Positions 5,426 to 8,159 of a DNA stretch of 8,159 nt are shown one piece after another. The notes under the pieces are model-generated. The model was not told where the DNA came from. It did no database searches and worked only from the letters and a program-made list of their open reading frames with translations. Where the stretch lies: NCBI GenBank assembly GCA_903854455.1, contig CAINWJ010000121.1, positions 1 to 8,159 on the forward strand, in the 5' to 3' direction. Position numbers and translations under genes: made by a program. This stretch comes from Candidatus Peribacteria bacterium. GTDB lineage: Bacteria > Patescibacteriota > Gracilibacteria > Peribacterales > Peribacteraceae. How positions within the stretch are numbered: position 1 is the first letter of the stretch; every line of letters starts with the position of its first letter.

Positions 5426-5443
5426 CGCACAAAGAAATGTGCG
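5426..5443 (+). other. Hairpin downstream of attenuator 2
   Basis: CGCACA (5426-5431) and TGTGCG (5438-5443) form a 6-bp stem with an AAGAAA loop, starting 14 bases after the T-run of terminator 2. It matches the hairpin of unit 1 in position and in flanking sequence (TCCCGCA before, CATCCTC after). Positions 5444-5579 are mostly pyrimidine-rich (CTCCTC) mRNA leader leading to the methyltransferase ATG. Confidence 0.55.
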
Positions 5444-5579
5444 TTTCATCCTCTCCTCTTCTCCTCCTCTCAATCCTCTCCTCCTCATGTTTCTCTACAT
5501 CCTCTACTGCCGGACTGACTGCATGTTGATGCGGGATAGATGAAAGCAATGTTTCTATTTCCTCTTTCCAACCATCACC

Positions 5580-6632
5580 ATGTCATTCCCACGATTACAA
5601 TCACCAAACGCCTTCCTCAACGAGGATCTGGCGATCTCCGGCTATAAGCCTGACGAATTCAAGCCTTGGACGTCGTGTTCCGGCTTCATCCACCAATCGC
5701 AGCAAGAAAAAATACAAGCGAGGAAAGACCTAGACTCCGTCGATGAAGCCGCCCTCGAATTCTGGCATCCGAACGACCCCATCCTGCACCATCTGCTGAC
5801 AGCTTGCAAAGAACGCAATGTTCCAGCAACTCGCATCTATGGAGTACTCAATCAACTTGGAGAAGATCTCGCTTGCCAGGGTCAAGTGCCATTTCGCGGC
5901 GAACGCGGCGCGAAGCTGCTCCGTCTGATTCACGGTCACACCGCATCGTACGACAAATGCTGGGGATCCTTGCCCTATGCCTTCCTTCACAATCCCGACG
6001 CGAATGCACTCCTCCAACATCTCATGGAAAATGGATATTTCAACAATGTCCGGCGGTTTTTGGACGTCGGTTGCGGTAATGCACGCGACGTCGTCGCCGT
6101 TGCAAAACAAGTTCCGTCAGTGGAACACGCCTTCGGCGTCGACCATTCACAGCAGGCTGTCGCTCATGCGCAACAGAACATCTCAACAAACGGCGTAGAG
6201 AACCGCGCTTCAATCGTGCAAGGAAACGTCGTTGACGTTCTGGATAAGCATCCGGAATTGATCCGTACAGTGGATCTGGTGACCTTCAATTCCGTCCTGC
6301 ACCTACTGACGGAGCAAGAGGCATACGAAACCATTCAATTCGTACGGAAGTGGCTCCTCTCCCCAACCGGCATCATCGCCATCGCGCAGAAGACACCGCT
6401 CTGTGCAAGAAATTCTCAGCGAAACGGCGCTTTCAAGCTCCATGAGTATCCGGAACATGTGACGCGCCTGTGTGACGACAATATTCCGCGACGGTTCGAA
6501 ACAACGGAGCACTTGTCTCGCTGGACTAGCTTCCAATTGTTCGACGTACTGCACAGTGAAACACGTCGTCTGTCATACGCCAGCGAGCAGAAGGATGAAT
6601 TCGCATGGGTGATCGCCCAAAAACAAGATTAA
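5580..6632 (+). CDS. Class I SAM-dependent methyltransferase, unknown substrate
   Basis: A 350-aa protein with a Rossmann-fold methyltransferase domain from about residue 150. Motif I is FLDVGCGNARD (160-170), the acidic end of strand 2 is GVDHS (Asp188), the next motif is VQGNVVDV (213-220), and the motif IV region is VDLVTFNSVLHLL (231-243). The first ~150 residues form a separate, mostly helical region that I do not recognise. No residues reveal the acceptor. It is the first structural gene after two Met-codon attenuators and lies 24 bases ahead of the MetE-like gene. A role in methyl-group or methionine/SAM metabolism is therefore likely by context, but tRNA, protein or small-molecule methylation remain possible. 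The start ATG follows a C/T-rich leader without Shine-Dalgarno; a short overlapping out-of-frame ORF begins at 5540. Confidence 0.8.
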   Translation: MSFPRLQSPNAFLNEDLAISGYKPDEFKPWTSCSGFIHQSQQEKIQARKDLDSVDEAALEFWHPNDPILHHLLTACKERNVPATRIYGVLNQLGEDLACQGQVPFRGERGAKLLRLIHGHTASYDKCWGSLPYAFLHNPDANALLQHLMENGYFNNVRRFLDVGCGNARDVVAVAKQVPSVEHAFGVDHSQQAVAHAQQNISTNGVENRASIVQGNVVDVLDKHPELIRTVDLVTFNSVLHLLTEQEAYETIQFVRKWLLSPTGIIAIAQKTPLCARNSQRNGAFKLHEYPEHVTRLCDDNIPRRFETTEHLSRWTSFQLFDVLHSETRRLSYASEQKDEFAWVIAQKQD

Positions 6633-6656
6633 ACTTCTTTCCTCCACCCCACTACC

Positions 6657-7712
6657 ATGCTCTTCCAAACTTCTGTCATCGGCTCTCTACCACGTCCCGC
6701 ATTTGTACGCGATCTCCTGTCACTAAAAGACTCATTATCTTCATCTACATATAATGAGCGATTGGAGAATGTCATCCGCTTTGCTATCGCACTCCAGGAA
6801 ACAGCAGGTATCGATGTTGTTTCCGATGGCGAGTGGCGACGGATCTCCTACCTCGGTGTCATCACGGAACTGGCAAACGGATTCACCGTGGAACCGCATC
6901 CGCTGCCCGGACGACCACTGATGATAACGGTGACAGACACCATTCGACCGAAATCCACAGACTTCCTCGCGAAAGAAGCGACATTCACCCGTTCTATTAC
7001 CAAAGGAAAACTCAAAGTCGCTCTTCCTTCGCCTGGTTTGCTTGGTGAACGGATGTGGAATCCTGAGCGTTCGAGAGACGCGTACCCGACCAGAGAATCT
7101 TTTGTCGAAGCATGCGTTCCGATCCTGCGCCGTTCGCTTGAACTCCTCATCAAAGCCGGTGTTGATATTGTCCAAATTGACGACCCTCATCTCTGTCTGC
7201 TGGTTGATGAACATGTCCGAAGTTCGTACCTCAATCCTGAAGCTGCAGCTGAATTTGACGTTGCCATGATCAATCGACTCATAGAGGGAATCAGCGCCTA
7301 TACCAGTGTGCATCTCTGCCGCAGAGCGGGCGCCCGTTCCCGCGGTGATCTGCATTTCAAAGGACCCTACGAATGGCTGATTCCGTTCCTGAACAAACTC
7401 AACGTTCGTCAGCTCGCTATGGAATTTACACCTGAAGGATCCGGTGACGCTTCTGTGCTTTCGACGCTTCGACAGGACTTCGATATCGCCCTCGGATGTC
7501 TGAGCGTCCACCACGGTCTCATTGATGCGCCGGAACTCATTCTCGATCGCGCGAAGGAAGCCTTGAAATACATTGATACTAGGCGACTGAGTCTCACGCC
7601 CGACTGCGGCTTCGCGCCGAGCGCAACTGCAATTGTCAGCTTGGATGAAGTCTACGAAAAGCTCTGCAATTTGAGTATTGCTGCGAAGCAACTGCGATCC
7701 ATGTACACGTGA
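6657..7712 (+). CDS. MetE-like methionine synthase, catalytic domain only
   Basis: A 351-aa member of the cobalamin-independent methionine synthase (MetE C-terminal domain) family, about half the length of full MetE (around 750 aa) because the N-terminal folate-binding barrel is absent. Visible landmarks: the TSVIGSLPRP opening (5-14), SDGEWRR (56-62) and QIDDPHL (173-179) for homocysteine binding, and all four zinc ligands by alignment: His219 and Cys221 (VHLCRRAG), Glu256 (AMEF) and Cys317 (PDCGF). The spacing between Cys221 and Glu256 resembles the YxjG/YxjH-like short proteins of Firmicutes rather than full MetE. Expected reaction: transfer of a methyl group to homocysteine thiolate, giving methionine. 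The donor is unknown; short core-MetE proteins are often not folate-dependent. It lies under the two Met-codon attenuators, as expected for a methionine-forming enzyme, and is followed by a terminator. Confidence 0.85.
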   Translation: MLFQTSVIGSLPRPAFVRDLLSLKDSLSSSTYNERLENVIRFAIALQETAGIDVVSDGEWRRISYLGVITELANGFTVEPHPLPGRPLMITVTDTIRPKSTDFLAKEATFTRSITKGKLKVALPSPGLLGERMWNPERSRDAYPTRESFVEACVPILRRSLELLIKAGVDIVQIDDPHLCLLVDEHVRSSYLNPEAAAEFDVAMINRLIEGISAYTSVHLCRRAGARSRGDLHFKGPYEWLIPFLNKLNVRQLAMEFTPEGSGDASVLSTLRQDFDIALGCLSVHHGLIDAPELILDRAKEALKYIDTRRLSLTPDCGFAPSATAIVSLDEVYEKLCNLSIAAKQLRSMYT

Positions 7713-7774
7713 GAGTATCTTCGCGTTTAACTCAAAGCGTTGACAATTCCTACCTTCGTTCCTGCCCATCCCAG

Positions 7775-7817
7775 CCTCCCGCACCCACCCTTCTACACCG
7801 GGAATGCGGGGGGTTTT
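7775..7817 (+). terminator. Intrinsic terminator after the MetE-like gene
   Basis: CCTCCCGCA (7775-7783) pairs with TGCGGGGGG (7805-7813) over nine positions with one G-T pair, followed by TTTT (7814-7817). The loop is long (21 bases) but contains CCC and GGG that could extend the fold. It lies 63 bases past the MetE-like stop codon, so it ends the operon before the leucine leader region. Confidence 0.65.
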
Positions 7818-7906
7818 GGATGAAGAATGTACACGAATCTCGCGATGCCTAATTATGATTTCCGCTCTCCCCCAAGCCACTAATCCAACTCCTCCACCAA
7901 AATCAC

Positions 7907-7934
7907 TTGCCTTCCACCTAACCATTTCTACAAT
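7907..7934 (+). promoter_or_regulatory. Promoter of the leucine-rich leader
   Basis: TTGCCT (7907-7912) and TACAAT (7929-7934, 5 of 6 to consensus) are 16 bases apart. The start predicted seven bases after the -10 box is 7941, the G of the GTG start codon of the leader peptide, so this leader would be translated from a leaderless RNA. Confidence 0.6.
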
Positions 7935-7940
7935 GTCCGC

Positions 7941-8012
7941 GTGATTCGTCCGTCTACCCTCCTCCAGCTCCTTAGCCTCCTGCTTACAGCGGGAAGGCGG
8001 CTGGCTGCGTAA
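7941..8012 (+). CDS. Leucine-rich leader peptide
   Basis: A 23-codon ORF starting at GTG and ending in TAA, with eight Leu codons: two at 7959-7964, two at 7968-7973, three at 7977-7985 and one at 8001-8003. Seven of the eight fall within nine consecutive codons, directly ahead of the antiterminator segment. The design matches leader peptides of leu/ilv attenuators (a run of control codons, then a segment that pairs with the terminator, then the stop about 25-30 bases before the terminator). There is no upstream in-frame ATG; the GTG is favoured by its position at the predicted transcription start. The inferred role is to sense charged tRNA-Leu. Confidence 0.78.
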   Translation: MIRPSTLLQLLSLLLTAGRRLAA

Positions 8013-8068
8013 GGGAAATCGAGAAAATTCCCACCAGAGCCTCCTTCCCAAGCGAGGCGATGTTTTTT
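7974..8068 (+). terminator. Leucine attenuator: protector, antiterminator, terminator
   Basis: Terminator: GCCTCCTT (8039-8046), a CCC loop, and AAGCGAGGC (8050-8058), eight pairs with one bulged C, then GATG and TTTTTT (8063-8068). Antiterminator: GGGAAGGCGGC (7991-8001), in the leader peptide, pairs with GCCTCCTTCCC (8039-8049) at 10 of 11 positions, taking up the whole 5' arm and loop of the terminator. Protector: CCTGC (7979-7983) pairs with GCGGG (7989-7993), and AGCC (7974-7977) with GGCT (7999-8002), hiding the antiterminator. A ribosome held on the Leu run would melt the protector and allow readthrough. Confidence 0.78.
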
Positions 8069-8091
8069 ATTTGCATTTCCTACTCACAATC

Positions 8092-8159
8092 ATGTCTACC
8101 AACACATTAGAATTTATATCTCAGCATCCATCTGATGCTCCAGCCAGTTGGAGCGACAC
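8092..8159 (+). CDS. Start of an unidentified gene controlled by the leucine attenuator (partial)
   Basis: An open frame from ATG 8092 to the window edge (22 full codons, no stop) beginning MSTNTLEFISQHPSDAPASW. It starts 24 bases after the T-run of the leucine terminator and has a TTTCCTAC-type pyrimidine leader like other genes here. The visible N-terminus does not match the usual openings of LeuA, LeuB, LeuC, LeuD or IlvC that I know, so I do not name it. The regulation suggests a link to leucine or branched-chain amino acid supply. Confidence 0.6.
   Translation, partial: MSTNTLEFISQHPSDAPASWSD

Noticed and set aside
5139..5579. SAM riboswitch or T-box in the methionine operon leader
   Set aside because: Both were looked for because they usually control such genes. 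No T-box sequence (AGGGTGGNACCGCG-like) and no SAM-riboswitch-like multi-helix core are recognisable; the leader-peptide design accounts for the terminators.
5487..5646. Two short overlapping ORFs (ATG 5487 and ATG 5540) ahead of the methyltransferase
   Set aside because: They are joined by an ATGA overlap and the second crosses the methyltransferase start out of frame, but no terminator or Met run follows. They could influence initiation, but I see no evidence beyond chance.
7740..7768. Consensus TTGACA at 7740-7745 as a promoter
   Set aside because: No acceptable -10 hexamer lies 15-19 bases downstream, and the following sequence is the terminator of the upstream operon.
6741..8051. 436-codon open frame on the minus strand opposite the MetE-like gene
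   Set aside because: It is antisense to a clearly identified enzyme with conserved catalytic residues, runs through the terminator and leucine-leader region, and its translation shows no recognisable domain and an odd, charge-rich composition.

Overview
The window is a dense bacterial region of roughly half GC. It probably comes from a candidate-phylum (CPR) bacterium, perhaps of the Peregrinibacteria/Peribacteria type. That placement is an inference from the short Adk, the orphan four-helix-bundle (S23/IVP-type) gene inside a ribosomal-protein operon, the palindromic intergenic repeats, and the near absence of Shine-Dalgarno sequences. No 16S rRNA or other decisive marker is present.

Left half (minus strand): rplO-secY-adk-map, the distal part of the spc ribosomal-protein operon. 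A TauE/SafE-type membrane transporter stands where rpsE would normally lie. Every gap in the cluster holds a different palindromic element. A pair of inverted REP-like hairpins sits between map and adk. A plus-strand S23 four-helix-bundle gene sits between adk and secY, framed by inverted GTAAGGTAG-type repeats. Inverted ATGGTTGC/ATGGTTAC octamer arrays sit between secY and rplO.

Right half (plus strand): divergent from the transporter is a two-gene unit encoding a SAM-dependent methyltransferase and a short, catalytic-domain-only MetE-like methionine synthase. Upstream lie two tandem copies of what looks like a classical transcription attenuator. Each has a tiny ORF with a run of Met codons (three consecutive ATGs plus two more), a conserved Leu-Arg-Gly coding segment whose RNA is complementary to the 5' arm of the following terminator, and an intrinsic terminator. 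The layout is that of trp/his-type attenuation, but with methionine as the sensed amino acid and in tandem. At the right edge a third attenuator has a leucine-rich leader peptide (8 Leu in 23 codons), an 11-nt antiterminator segment (10 of 11 complementary) and a terminator, just before a CDS that runs off the window.

Taken together, the three leader-peptide attenuators are the most notable content. Most promoters that can be recognised place the transcription start at or within a few bases of a start codon, so leaderless translation seems common here. Genes inside operons have pyrimidine-rich rather than purine-rich upstream regions.
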